Of a stretch of 6,635 nucleotides of DNA, positions 1 through 5,638 are shown one piece after another. This DNA is from Deltaproteobacteria bacterium (GTDB taxonomy: Bacteria; Desulfobacterota_B; Binatia; UBA9968). The notes below the pieces were generated by a model. The model was not told the DNA's origin. It made no database searches and worked only from the letters and a program-made list of their open reading frames with translations. The stretch is from NCBI GenBank assembly GCA_027297485.1, contig JAPUHZ010000241.1:1-6635 (forward strand), written 5' to 3'. The position numbers and the translations under genes were made by a program. The stretch's first letter is position 1. Every line of letters starts with the position of its first letter.

Positions 1-101
1 GGGTTTAGACCTCGCGGTCGACCAAAGGGGAGAGCTGCCGCTTCTCCCCTTTGGAAACCCCATCGGCCTTGTGCCCGCGGCAGCCGTGGGGTATGACAAT
101 A
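1..101 (+). repeat. Structured dispersed repeat, copy 1 (left end may be cut by the window)
   Basis: This stretch matches 3868-3970 over nearly its whole length, in the same orientation, with scattered substitutions and one or two single-base indels. Its core is a perfect 12-bp inverted repeat, CCAAAGGGGAGA (22-33) and TCTCCCCTTTGG (43-54), around a 9-base loop. An outer stem can form between GGTCGA (16-21) and TCGGCC (63-68), and a third hairpin is built from CCCGC and GTGGG around positions 74-90. Substitutions relative to copy 2 fall mainly in loops or swap G-U for G-C pairs. GGGTTT (1-6) could instead pair with AAACCC (55-60), which would cross the outer stem. No transposase or protein-coding signal is seen in it. 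It is most likely a REP- or MITE-like element or a structured RNA; I cannot tell which. The match begins at base 1, so the element may extend further left. Confidence 0.8.
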
Positions 102-293
102 ATCAATAGGGGTGAAAAGATTAGAGGCAAGGATGCTGAAGGACGAACCCTTTCGAGAGCGCGTTCAAAGACTATGCGCTAGCCTGGTAAGGGAAGGAGT
201 ACGAAAATACTCAATAACTCAAGCCTGACACCGTTCCCACCGTTCCTGACTGGTGTTTAGCAAGCTGGCACTAGTAGATTGTAATCTCCGTTT

Positions 294-632
294 ATGGCAG
301 CACAGCTTAGCCGCCGCTCGTTAGCTGAAAAAATGAAAAGGAAGAAAATACCTTACGGAATGAAATTGCCTGTGAAGCTGACCCTGCGTGAACGGGATCT
401 TATTCGTGATAAAACATTGTGTGACCCCGACTTTGCCAGATTTGCAATTGTGGAAGGCAAAGGGATTAAGGTTGAATTGTCATTGGATGACATCGAGGAA
501 ATTCAAGGCTACGTAGCCGCCGAGGCAAATCACACGAAACACTCAAAACTTCAGAAGGAGCTTGATCAACTTTTCGGCAAGCTCCAGGTCTTATTGGACA
601 CTTACGATGACCAAGATGAAATAAGGTGCTAA
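294..632 (+). CDS. Small hypothetical protein, possibly an integron cassette gene
   Basis: This encodes 112 residues of unknown function. The N-terminus is very basic (RRSLAEKMKRKK near residues 7-18). A mixed charged region follows, with LTLRERDLIRDK (about 29-40) and LDDIEEIQGYVAAEANH (about 63-79), then a charged, probably helical C-terminus (KLQKELDQLF...LLDTY). There is no signal peptide or membrane segment, so it is probably a soluble cytoplasmic protein. The composition looks like a genuine protein rather than a shadow frame. An in-frame TAA at 282-284 means the start must be the ATG at 294 or later (an alternative is the ATG at 333). No clear Shine-Dalgarno sequence precedes 294. The TAA stop (630-632) lies inside the left arm of the attC-like structure at 627-716, an arrangement typical of integron cassettes. 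I do not recognise the family and assign no function. Confidence 0.65.
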   Translation: MAAQLSRRSLAEKMKRKKIPYGMKLPVKLTLRERDLIRDKTLCDPDFARFAIVEGKGIKVELSLDDIEEIQGYVAAEANHTKHSKLQKELDQLFGKLQVLLDTYDDQDEIRC

Positions 633-716
633 CAACCGCATCAACCTGACGCGGGATAAACGCTATTTGGTTTTGGCATTCGTGATTGCCCGCACAGGTT
701 GCGCGAATCGTTAGGC
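627..716 (+). repeat. attC-like recombination site (candidate integron cassette end)
   Basis: A 90-bp imperfect inverted repeat begins with TGCTAAC (627-633, R''-like) and ends with GTTAGGC (710-716), which fits the R' consensus GTTRRRY exactly. Internal boxes CAACCTG (642-648) and CAGGTTG (695-701) are perfectly complementary. They are followed inward by GCGGG and CCCGC, with one unpaired base and one mismatch between them. The two 8-base spacers (634-641 and 702-709) are almost wholly unpaired, as in attC unpaired central spacers. The stop codon of the upstream gene lies within the left box, and gene and site share the usual cassette orientation. Against the call: the R'' box departs from RYYYAAC at its first two bases, no second attC or attI is visible upstream, and no integrase is in the window. 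Confidence 0.5.
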
Positions 717-745
717 CCCAGTGACGACCTGATACAGGTTTTAAC

Positions 746-1879
746 CTATTGTTTGCCCATCGCCTTGGACCATTCAAAGTTCGGATCTTTGTAGGCTTGA
801 TCCGGCACGAGAGAGGTCAAGCCTCTTTTCTTCAGCTCCCCCTCAAACTTCTCTCTAATCCAGGGGTCCTCGTTGGGATATTCGATCTGGTCCTTGGCCC
901 GGTCTTCAACCTTTTCGGCATGACCGTGAAACTGCATCGGAGGATGCAGGGCAAGATACCTTGCCGGTGTGCCGCTCGCGTTGAAATGCTGGTGGAACCA
1001 CTTGTTGGGGGGAACGAAAACGCTAGCCTCGTGCCAAGGAACAACGACTTTTTCTTTTCCCTCTTCCCACATGATCGAGTACCCTTCGCCTACAGGGATC
1101 ACGATGACGCGTCCGGGTCCATGCCGATGGGCCTTCTTGTAAGTCCTCGCATCAAAGACCGACATGTGACAAGACATCTCTGAGTTGGGGAACTGGATAT
1201 AAACACTGCGGCCCCCAGCGCCCCGTCTCTTATTGGCGTCGAGCTTATCCCAGGCCCTCATATCAGGGAAAAAATTACCGTACCAGTAGACACTTCTTCC
1301 CCAGCTATTGTCCAGGGTTGTTTGCTGCACCATTTTGGCCTCGGAATAAAAATTACCCTCCTCTCCAAGCAGGAAATCCGGTCCCTGATAGGGATTGTTG
1401 AACAAGATTTCCGGATCCCGAATACCCGATAAGACAAGAGGCATATAATTATAGTGCAGCAGGCGGACAGGTCTGTCCCCTTGCATATTGCTCAACTGGT
1501 AGGAGTAATTGTGAGGGAGCAAGAACATGCTGTGTTTCTGCCATTCGAAAGTCTTCTTAGGCTTTCCCTCTGCCGCCCAGATGGTTGTTAGACCTCGGCC
1601 GTCCAAGACGTAAACAATTTCATCCAATGCGAACTTCAAGGGTGGCACAGTCTTGCCCGGCGCGATCTCTGTAACCCGAGCTGAGCTGACTCCCTCCTGC
1701 CCCAAAAGCTGTATAAAAGCCGCCTTGCATTGCCGCTCTTCCCACCACTCCAGTTCTAAGGTTCTCAAATCCTCAACGTAATAGCCTTTATGAATGGGTA
1801 TTCCTATAGACTCCATCCAGTGATCATAGGTAAAAACTTTGCTCCACATGGCACGTACTGTTTCAGCAGGTTTTGCCAC
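746..1879 (-). CDS. Bicupin protein (gentisate dioxygenase-like fold; possible EAL-activating-type cupin)
   Basis: This encodes a 377-residue soluble protein with two cupin barrels. In the C-terminal barrel, motif 1 has the metal ligands His251-x-His253 (HRHGPGRVIVIPVGEGY) and motif 2 is VPPNKWFHQHFN with His296 or His298. The motif 1 glutamate is not at its usual place. The N-terminal barrel keeps the fold signature and Glu87 (LDEIVYVLDGRG) but has P-x-K where His-x-His is expected and Tyr in motif 2, so it probably binds no metal. The start is a GTG at 1877-1879, fixed by a strong AGAAGGAGG 8 nt upstream. The product is probably a metal-dependent dioxygenase-like or sensory bicupin; the substrate is unknown. 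From memory, similar cupins are sometimes labelled ethanolamine ammonia-lyase-activating proteins, which would fit the EutA-like gene upstream on the same strand, but I could not check this. A weak hairpin (727-739) follows the gene. Confidence 0.85.
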   Translation of the reverse strand: MAKPAETVRAMWSKVFTYDHWMESIGIPIHKGYYVEDLRTLELEWWEERQCKAAFIQLLGQEGVSSARVTEIAPGKTVPPLKFALDEIVYVLDGRGLTTIWAAEGKPKKTFEWQKHSMFLLPHNYSYQLSNMQGDRPVRLLHYNYMPLVLSGIRDPEILFNNPYQGPDFLLGEEGNFYSEAKMVQQTTLDNSWGRSVYWYGNFFPDMRAWDKLDANKRRGAGGRSVYIQFPNSEMSCHMSVFDARTYKKAHRHGPGRVIVIPVGEGYSIMWEEGKEKVVVPWHEASVFVPPNKWFHQHFNASGTPARYLALHPPMQFHGHAEKVEDRAKDQIEYPNEDPWIREKFEGELKKRGLTSLVPDQAYKDPNFEWSKAMGKQ

Positions 1880-1887
1880 AAAAGGTT

Positions 1888-1896
1888 CCTCCTTCT
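1888..1896 (-). promoter_or_regulatory. Strong Shine-Dalgarno site deciding the GTG start of the bicupin gene
   Basis: Read on the minus strand the site is AGAAGGAGG, a near-full anti-16S match, ending 8 nt before the GTG at 1877-1879. It supports GTG as the true start over any internal ATG. Confidence 0.8.
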
Positions 1897-2009
1897 AAGA
1901 TAATCTCTGTGTTATTCCTAAACCATATCACAGGTTTTAAAAACATTGAAGCGCCGTTGTACCTGCTCCGTCTGGGCCCTTGAAAGGATCACCACGCCGA
2001 GGATTACAA

Positions 2010-2029
2010 GAGAGGTGCCCCCACCTCTC
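2010..2029. terminator. Hairpin, possible weak terminator after the EutA-like gene
   Basis: A perfect 8-bp stem, GAGAGGTG (2010-2017) and CACCTCTC (2022-2029), closes a 4-base loop. On the minus strand it is followed only by TTGTAATCC rather than a real T-run, so intrinsic termination would be weak. It could instead stabilise or process an RNA spanning the two genes. Confidence 0.3.
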
Positions 2030-2184
2030 CCACGAGCAGCACGGCAAAGATAGAGGGAAACATTGGGGAGGAGCCGGAGATGGCATTTGACTTAACTAGC
2101 CCCCGGCGAATCAAAATATGGGAAACGGTGAAGCCGAGAGCGGCCTAGAAGGTAAAGTACTCAGCCATTTCCCACCGTCAATAA

Positions 2185-3702
2185 CTAGCCTGACTTGCTT
2201 GACGGAAACATCAAGGATTTAACCGTGACGGGAATGACCTCTGTTATCCCCATCGGAACACCGATGTCGATATAGTCAAGGTCGCCTACGTCAATTCCAT
2301 CCACAGCAATGATATCTCGCCCAACGTTAAGCTCCTCTTTGAGGATCCCGCCCAAGGATTTCGCTACGTCAAGATCCAGAGCAAGATAGAGAGGGGTCTG
2401 GGGGTCGTCCGAATTTTTTAAAACCGCTGCAATTCCCTCGGCAACCTTTTTGATGGATGGGTAATCAGGCTGGCCATCCAGAGAGAGTGCCAGCGCCAGT
2501 CCCGAGGTAAAAGAGGGAAGGTCAAATTTCATAAACGCCTTATTTAAAGCATCCACGGTCGACTCCCCTTGGTGGATGGAGGCCTGAATGACTTTAAGTC
2601 CATGGACCGGCAGGACCTTGGGGTTGGATATGTAGCTTGTGCTGCCGCTGGCCTGTATGGTGTATTCCCCGGCGCCGATTACCGTCGCCCGAATTCCCTC
2701 AGTGGGTTTCCGGAGAAGATCTTTCTTAGCACTCTTTTTCAGATAGTTCCTGACATTTTTACCTAAAAGCGGGCCAACATCTCCGTACGAGTTTTGATCG
2801 CGATCGTAGATATGTTCCGAGACGCCCCCCGAAAAGATCATGTAGTCGACTTGCTTTAGGCCTCGGTAATCTTTGAAAGGCTCCGTAACCATCAACTGTT
2901 TCACCAGGGGCGAGGAGTGGACCCCCTCAATGACCTCAAAGATAATCTTGGCCATAAAAGCAGCAAAGTCCTCTTTTTCCATTTTGGTGATTTTCTTGCC
3001 CAGCCGAACGTTATAGCCAAGCTCTCTCATAATTATTTCGCCGGGTTCTTCAACCCTCATCACCACGTCGGAGTTATCAAAGGCAACGAGTCGAGCGCCG
3101 ACGCTAATGGCCGCTGTCTGCGTCACAACCCCGTTTTCGATAAGGGAAAACTTCGTTGAGCCCCCTCCCATATCCACGTTTAGAATTGTTGCCTTTTCGG
3201 CCTTGGACATATCGACTGCTCCACACCCATAGGCGGCAAGGAGCGCCTCGTGATTGGGTCCCGCAGAGGCGCAGATAAACTTCCCGGAATCCTGGGCAAA
3301 AAACTCTACGATGGGCTGTGCGTTTTCTTTTTTTAAGGCCTCTCCGGTTATCACGACGGCACCAGTATCAATCTCTCCAGAGGTAAAGCCCGCCTCATGA
3401 TAAGCATCATGGATGAACTCCTTGACCCTATCGGTATCGATCAAGGTTCCCGAGATGTAAGGCGTCAACAGGATCTGAGACCGGTAGAGGACCCTGCGCT
3501 CGGTCACTTTGAAACGGGCGGAGAGGGCGGCACCCTCCCTCCTCAGGGTCAAATGAGAAAAAACCAAATGGGATGTCGAAGAGCCGATGTCAATGCCCAC
3601 GCTTCTGAGCGAGAACATTTCAAGGCCTTCGATATCTTCTATAATAGCGTTCGGCCCAATATCTAAGTTTTCAGGATGATCGTGATCATCATCGCCATGC
3701 AT
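2185..3702 (-). CDS. eutA: EutA-like ethanolamine ammonia-lyase reactivating factor (ASKHA ATPase)
   Basis: This encodes 505 residues aligning along their length with EutA, the ATP-dependent chaperone that removes inactivated cobalamin from ethanolamine ammonia-lyase (EutBC). Actin-like ATPase signatures are in order: phosphate 1 GIDIGSSTSH (36-45), phosphate 2 NVDMGGGSTKFSL (175-187), adenosine motif IFSGGVSEHIY (289-299), and IRATVIGAG (337-345). The C-terminus DYIDIGVP...VIPVTVKSLMFPS (476-501) closely matches the end of enterobacterial EutA. It is longer than E. coli EutA (about 467 residues), mainly through a roughly 30-residue N-terminal extension rich in His and Asp (MHGDDDHDHP). The ATG start has GAGG 7 nt upstream and a promoter-like sequence at 3733-3761. 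No eutB, eutC or microcompartment genes are present, so the client enzyme may be encoded elsewhere or be a different B12 enzyme. The family call is firm; the physiological role is inferred. Confidence 0.9.
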   Translation of the reverse strand: MHGDDDHDHPENLDIGPNAIIEDIEGLEMFSLRSVGIDIGSSTSHLVFSHLTLRREGAALSARFKVTERRVLYRSQILLTPYISGTLIDTDRVKEFIHDAYHEAGFTSGEIDTGAVVITGEALKKENAQPIVEFFAQDSGKFICASAGPNHEALLAAYGCGAVDMSKAEKATILNVDMGGGSTKFSLIENGVVTQTAAISVGARLVAFDNSDVVMRVEEPGEIIMRELGYNVRLGKKITKMEKEDFAAFMAKIIFEVIEGVHSSPLVKQLMVTEPFKDYRGLKQVDYMIFSGGVSEHIYDRDQNSYGDVGPLLGKNVRNYLKKSAKKDLLRKPTEGIRATVIGAGEYTIQASGSTSYISNPKVLPVHGLKVIQASIHQGESTVDALNKAFMKFDLPSFTSGLALALSLDGQPDYPSIKKVAEGIAAVLKNSDDPQTPLYLALDLDVAKSLGGILKEELNVGRDIIAVDGIDVGDLDYIDIGVPMGITEVIPVTVKSLMFPSSKSG

Positions 3703-3732
3703 GGTAATACCTCAATTGCGAGTGGGTTATTC

Positions 3733-3761
3733 TTTATACCGTGACTATCATTTTTTATCCA
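3733..3761 (-). promoter_or_regulatory. Candidate sigma70 promoter for the EutA-like gene
   Basis: Read on the minus strand: a -35-like TGGATA (3756-3761), a 17-bp spacer, and a -10-like TATAAA (3733-3738). This lies about 30 nt before the ATG at 3702, leaving a short leader that contains the GAGG ribosome binding site. Spacing is ideal, and both boxes depart from consensus at a few positions. Confidence 0.45.
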
Positions 3762-3828
3762 TAGGTATGGGTTAACTGCCTCTATGTCGACCGTGGCTCT
3801 CTGGACCTTCGTTGGTCTATCCATCCCG

Positions 3829-3857
3829 TTGCCGATCCTTTCAGGAAATCAAATTAT
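3829..3857 (+). promoter_or_regulatory. Weak candidate promoter upstream of repeat copy 2
   Basis: TTGCCG (3829-3834) and AATTAT (3852-3857) are separated by exactly 17 bp and each match four of six consensus positions. A transcript would start at about 3864-3866, just before repeat copy 2, and run to the plus-strand terminator at 3975-3993, giving an RNA of roughly 125-130 nt. Matches this weak occur by chance, so the call rests on position as much as on sequence. Confidence 0.25.
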
Positions 3858-3867
3858 TTCGACCACG

Positions 3868-3970
3868 GGGTTTAAAACCCCCTGGCCGACCAAAGGGGAG
3901 AGCTACCGCTTCTCCCCTTTGGAAACCTCATCGGCAATATTCCCGCAGCAAGCCGCGGGGTATCCTAATA
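3868..3970 (+). repeat. Structured dispersed repeat, copy 2
   Basis: This is the second copy of the element at 1-101. The core stem is identical: CCAAAGGGGAGA (3890-3901) and TCTCCCCTTTGG (3911-3922), with one loop substitution. The outer stem is GCCGA (3885-3889) with TCGGC (3930-3934), where copy 1 has a G-U in place of one G-C. The 3' hairpin pairs CCCGC with GCGGG, where copy 1 has G-U. The left end holds a local near-palindrome, GGGGTTT A AAACCCC. No target-site duplication is visible at its edges. It sits between the EutA-like and MscS-like genes, ends 8 bp before the MscS-like stop codon, and is followed by a plus-strand terminator. Confidence 0.8.
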
Positions 3971-3974
3971 AAGC

Positions 3975-3993
3975 GGCGTCAGACGCCTTTTTT
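3975..3993 (+). terminator. Plus-strand intrinsic terminator overlapping the MscS-like gene end
   Basis: GGCGT (3975-3979) and ACGCC (3983-3987) form a 5-bp GC-rich stem with a CAG triloop, followed directly by six T (3988-3993). Orientation and T-run fit termination of plus-strand transcription, not of the minus-strand MscS-like gene whose last codons and stop it covers. The short stem limits confidence. Confidence 0.45.
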
Positions 3994-4926
3994 ACTATCC
4001 GGCTCACCCAATTTGGCGGCGGCTTCTTTGATCGAGAGCTGAAACGGGAGGCTTGCCTCACCCATATAGAGCGTTCGGTGAGGAAAGGGGATCTCGATAC
4101 CTACGGCGTCAAAGGCCTTTTTAAGTCGTCGGCGATACTCTCGCCCCACGTTCCATTGTTGGATCGGATGGGTTCTGAGCCGTGCCTTGATAGTGACCTC
4201 AGACTCCCCAAAATTGTCCACGCCAAAGATCTCGATTGGCCCTAGCATCTTAGGTTCGAATTGAGGATCTTGCCTCATCTCTTCATCAACTTGACACATC
4301 ACCTGAACGACCCGGTCGGTATCTTCTTTGTAAGCTACCCCAACATCAATGACGTAGGCCGACCACCCCTTGGTCATGTTGGAGAGGGTGTTGATCGACC
4401 CGTTAGGAAATACATGGACTACAGCGGAAAGATCGCGGAGTACAACGGTTCGGAAAGTAATGGCCTCAACTAGGCCCCCTGTACCATTGATGATCGCTAC
4501 ATCCCCAACCCGGACTTGGTTTTCCAGGATCAGAAAGAAGCCGCTGATAATATCACGGACCAGGTTCTGGGCCCCAAATCCGACAGCCAGCCCTATGATC
4601 CCAGCACCCGCCAGTATCGGCGTAATATCCAAGCCGACCTGATCTAAGGAAACCACAATGGCCATGGTCCAGATGAGTCCAACGGCAATGGTTCGGAGAA
4701 CGCTACTCAGGGTCGTCACTCTTTTTTTGGTTACTCCGGGAATCTCCTCAGTTGCCTCTCCCGCCCGGATCAGCATCGCTTCTACGCGATCGATAGCAAT
4801 CCTCAGAAACTTCACGCCAACATAACTGGCGACGATGATTAATACGATACGCAACACCGACTGTCCCAGGGCCAGCCCGGTACTCACGAGCCATGGAACA
4901 GCCTGCTCCATCGATAACTCTGGCAT
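3979..4926 (-). CDS. Small-conductance mechanosensitive channel, MscS family
   Basis: This encodes a 315-residue inner-membrane channel that opens under membrane tension to release solutes during hypo-osmotic shock. The order is typical of short MscS proteins: TM1 at about 17-41, TM2 at about 76-94, then a Gly/Ala-rich pore helix TM3 with ILAGAGIIGLAVGFGAQNLV (104-123) running into RDIISGFFLILE. The beta domain follows (VRVGDVAIINGTGGLVEAITFRTVVLRDL, about 138-166, then VFPNGSINTLSN), and the cytoplasmic alpha/beta domain ends at GIEIPFPHRTLY (276-287). Length is close to E. coli MscS (286) plus a short charged tail. The ATG start has AAAGGGGGG 7 nt upstream. It is separated by about 220 bp from atpC and is probably transcribed on its own. 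Its stop codon overlaps a plus-strand terminator. The subfamily cannot be set, so no gene symbol is given. Confidence 0.93.
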   Translation of the reverse strand: MPELSMEQAVPWLVSTGLALGQSVLRIVLIIVASYVGVKFLRIAIDRVEAMLIRAGEATEEIPGVTKKRVTTLSSVLRTIAVGLIWTMAIVVSLDQVGLDITPILAGAGIIGLAVGFGAQNLVRDIISGFFLILENQVRVGDVAIINGTGGLVEAITFRTVVLRDLSAVVHVFPNGSINTLSNMTKGWSAYVIDVGVAYKEDTDRVVQVMCQVDEEMRQDPQFEPKMLGPIEIFGVDNFGESEVTIKARLRTHPIQQWNVGREYRRRLKKAFDAVGIEIPFPHRTLYMGEASLPFQLSIKEAAAKLGEPDSKKGV

Positions 4927-5094
4927 GGCTATACCCCCCTTTCTTATCTACAAATGGTTATTTCCTAACGTCTTGTCTACAGTTCCGATTGATCCGGCAG
5001 ATATCCACAGGGAATAAAGAGACAATACCTCTCAGTGATTCCGTGACTATCCTGACCCGCGTATGATTAACGGAACGACCGGGAGTTGAGAGGT

Positions 5095-5122
5095 AAAAAC
5101 AACGGAAATGCCAGATACCGGC
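5095..5122 (-). terminator. Weak candidate terminator after atpC
   Basis: On the minus strand, GCCG-GTATC-TGGC (5110-5122) forms a short stem with one G-U pair, followed after about 10 bases by TTTTT (5095-5099). Its position 27 bases past the atpC stop suits the end of an ATP synthase operon, but the stem is short and the T-run is displaced. Confidence 0.25.
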
Positions 5123-5148
5123 TGTAAAGGGGAGAATCTAAATGTGGT

Positions 5149-5565
5149 TCAACGCACCGATGCCCTGGCGGCTACTTGCATTCTCACGAGGGCACGGCGC
5201 AGCGCGGCCTCAGCAACAAGGAACTCCTTATCGTCACGGTTTAATTTCTCCATTGTCTCTTCCGCCCTTTCCCTAGCCCTCCGGGCACGCTCTACGTCTA
5301 TTTCGTCGGCATACTCTGCGACATCAGCCAGAACTGTCATCACGTTATCCAGCACTTCGGCATACCCTCCACCGAGCGCAATGTAGTATTTATCTGGTCC
5401 CTGTTTGTAGCTCATCTCGCCGTTTTCCAAAAGGGTCAAAAAGGAGATGTGATTGAGGAGCACGCCAAATTCCCCCAACGCCCCGGGAGCGGCAACCTCT
5501 TCGACCTCCTCGTCCAAAAGCATCCGCCTGGGGGTGACTAACCTTAGTCTGATCTTATCCGCCAT
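5149..5565 (-). CDS. atpC: F1Fo ATP synthase epsilon subunit
   Basis: This encodes the 138-residue epsilon subunit of F-type ATP synthase, part of the central stalk with gamma; it couples rotation and can inhibit ATP hydrolysis. The N-terminal beta-sandwich runs from IRLRLVTPRRMLLDEEVEEVAAPGALGEFGVL (5-36) to YYIALGGGYAEVLDNVMTVLADVAEYADEID (60-90). The C-terminal two-helix hairpin follows (ERARRARERAEETMEKL, then EAALRRALVRMQVAAR). Length is typical. It directly follows atpD on the same strand, the usual end of the operon. The ATG at 5563-5565 fits the family start (ADKIRLRLVTP), but the 15 bases before it have no Shine-Dalgarno sequence and abut a long palindrome. Translation may therefore be coupled to atpD or controlled by that structure. 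Confidence 0.97.
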   Translation of the reverse strand: MADKIRLRLVTPRRMLLDEEVEEVAAPGALGEFGVLLNHISFLTLLENGEMSYKQGPDKYYIALGGGYAEVLDNVMTVLADVAEYADEIDVERARRARERAEETMEKLNRDDKEFLVAEAALRRALVRMQVAARASVR

Positions 5566-5580
5566 AAACTTTTGTTAATC

Positions 5581-5624
5581 GTTATTCGTTGACTCGTTAA
5601 TCGATTAACGAGTCAACGAGTAAC
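5581..5624. repeat. 44-bp near-perfect palindrome between atpD and atpC
   Basis: The arms 5581-5602 and 5603-5624 are complementary over 22 bp with a single T-G departure. The central 30 bp (5588-5617, arm GTTGACTCGTTAATC) are a perfect palindrome. The arms consist of 7-8 base units of the type GTTAATC / GTTATTC / GTTGACTC, and another GTTAATC unit lies just outside at 5574-5580. On the minus strand the hairpin ends 15 nt before the atpC start. On the plus strand it is followed after 8 bases by eight T (5633-5640), so it could act as a terminator for antisense transcription. It could also be a cruciform, an RNA processing site or a short dispersed repeat. Confidence 0.85.
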
Positions 5625-5638
5625 CAGTACCGTTTTTT

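Larger units (their letters stand above)
1880..2184. other. Non-coding gap between EutA-like and bicupin genes
   Basis: These 305 bases carry the bicupin 5' leader (AT-rich, 1880-1950) and a more GC-rich remainder. I see no convincing gene. A 22-codon plus-strand frame at 2080-2148 (ATG after a purine-rich stretch) is too short to support. A hairpin lies at 2010-2029. A 7-bp inverted repeat, CCGTCAA (2175-2181) and TTGACGG (2199-2205), flanks the EutA-like stop codon but has no T-run. No confident promoter for the bicupin was found, so it may be expressed from its own weak promoter or by read-through from the EutA-like gene. Confidence 0.6.

Noticed and set aside
133..228. Short plus-strand frame of 31 codons (MLKDEPFRERV...) with a GAGGCAAGG-like ribosome site
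   Set aside because: It is too short to support as a gene without homology. The composition looks protein-like, and a one-base shift would carry it on to about 271, so a decayed gene fragment is possible but not shown.
229..246. Perfect 9-bp tandem duplication CACCGTTCC x2
   Set aside because: It is only two units in a non-coding stretch and has no linked feature.
749..1183. Plus-strand open frame of 144 codons antisense to the bicupin gene
   Set aside because: The minus-strand bicupin has clear domain motifs and a strong ribosome site; this frame has no recognisable protein features.
2080..2148. 22-codon plus-strand frame beginning MAFDLTSPRR
   Set aside because: It is very short, its ribosome site is only a purine-rich stretch, and no supporting context is visible.
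3784..4245. Plus-strand open frame of 153 codons overlapping repeat copy 2 and the MscS-like gene
   Set aside because: Most of it is antisense to a clear MscS coding sequence and the rest crosses the structured repeat. It is a shadow frame.
3739..5051. Shared 11-mer CCGTGACTATC upstream of the EutA-like gene (3739-3749) and the MscS-like gene (5041-5051)
   Set aside because: The same orientation upstream of both genes is suggestive, but several shared 11-mers are expected by chance in a window this size. The 13-of-14 extended match is not enough for an operator call.
5126..5135. AAAGGGGAGA, matching part of the repeat stem, downstream of atpC
   Set aside because: It is a 10-base match only, with no complementary arm nearby; coincidence is likely.
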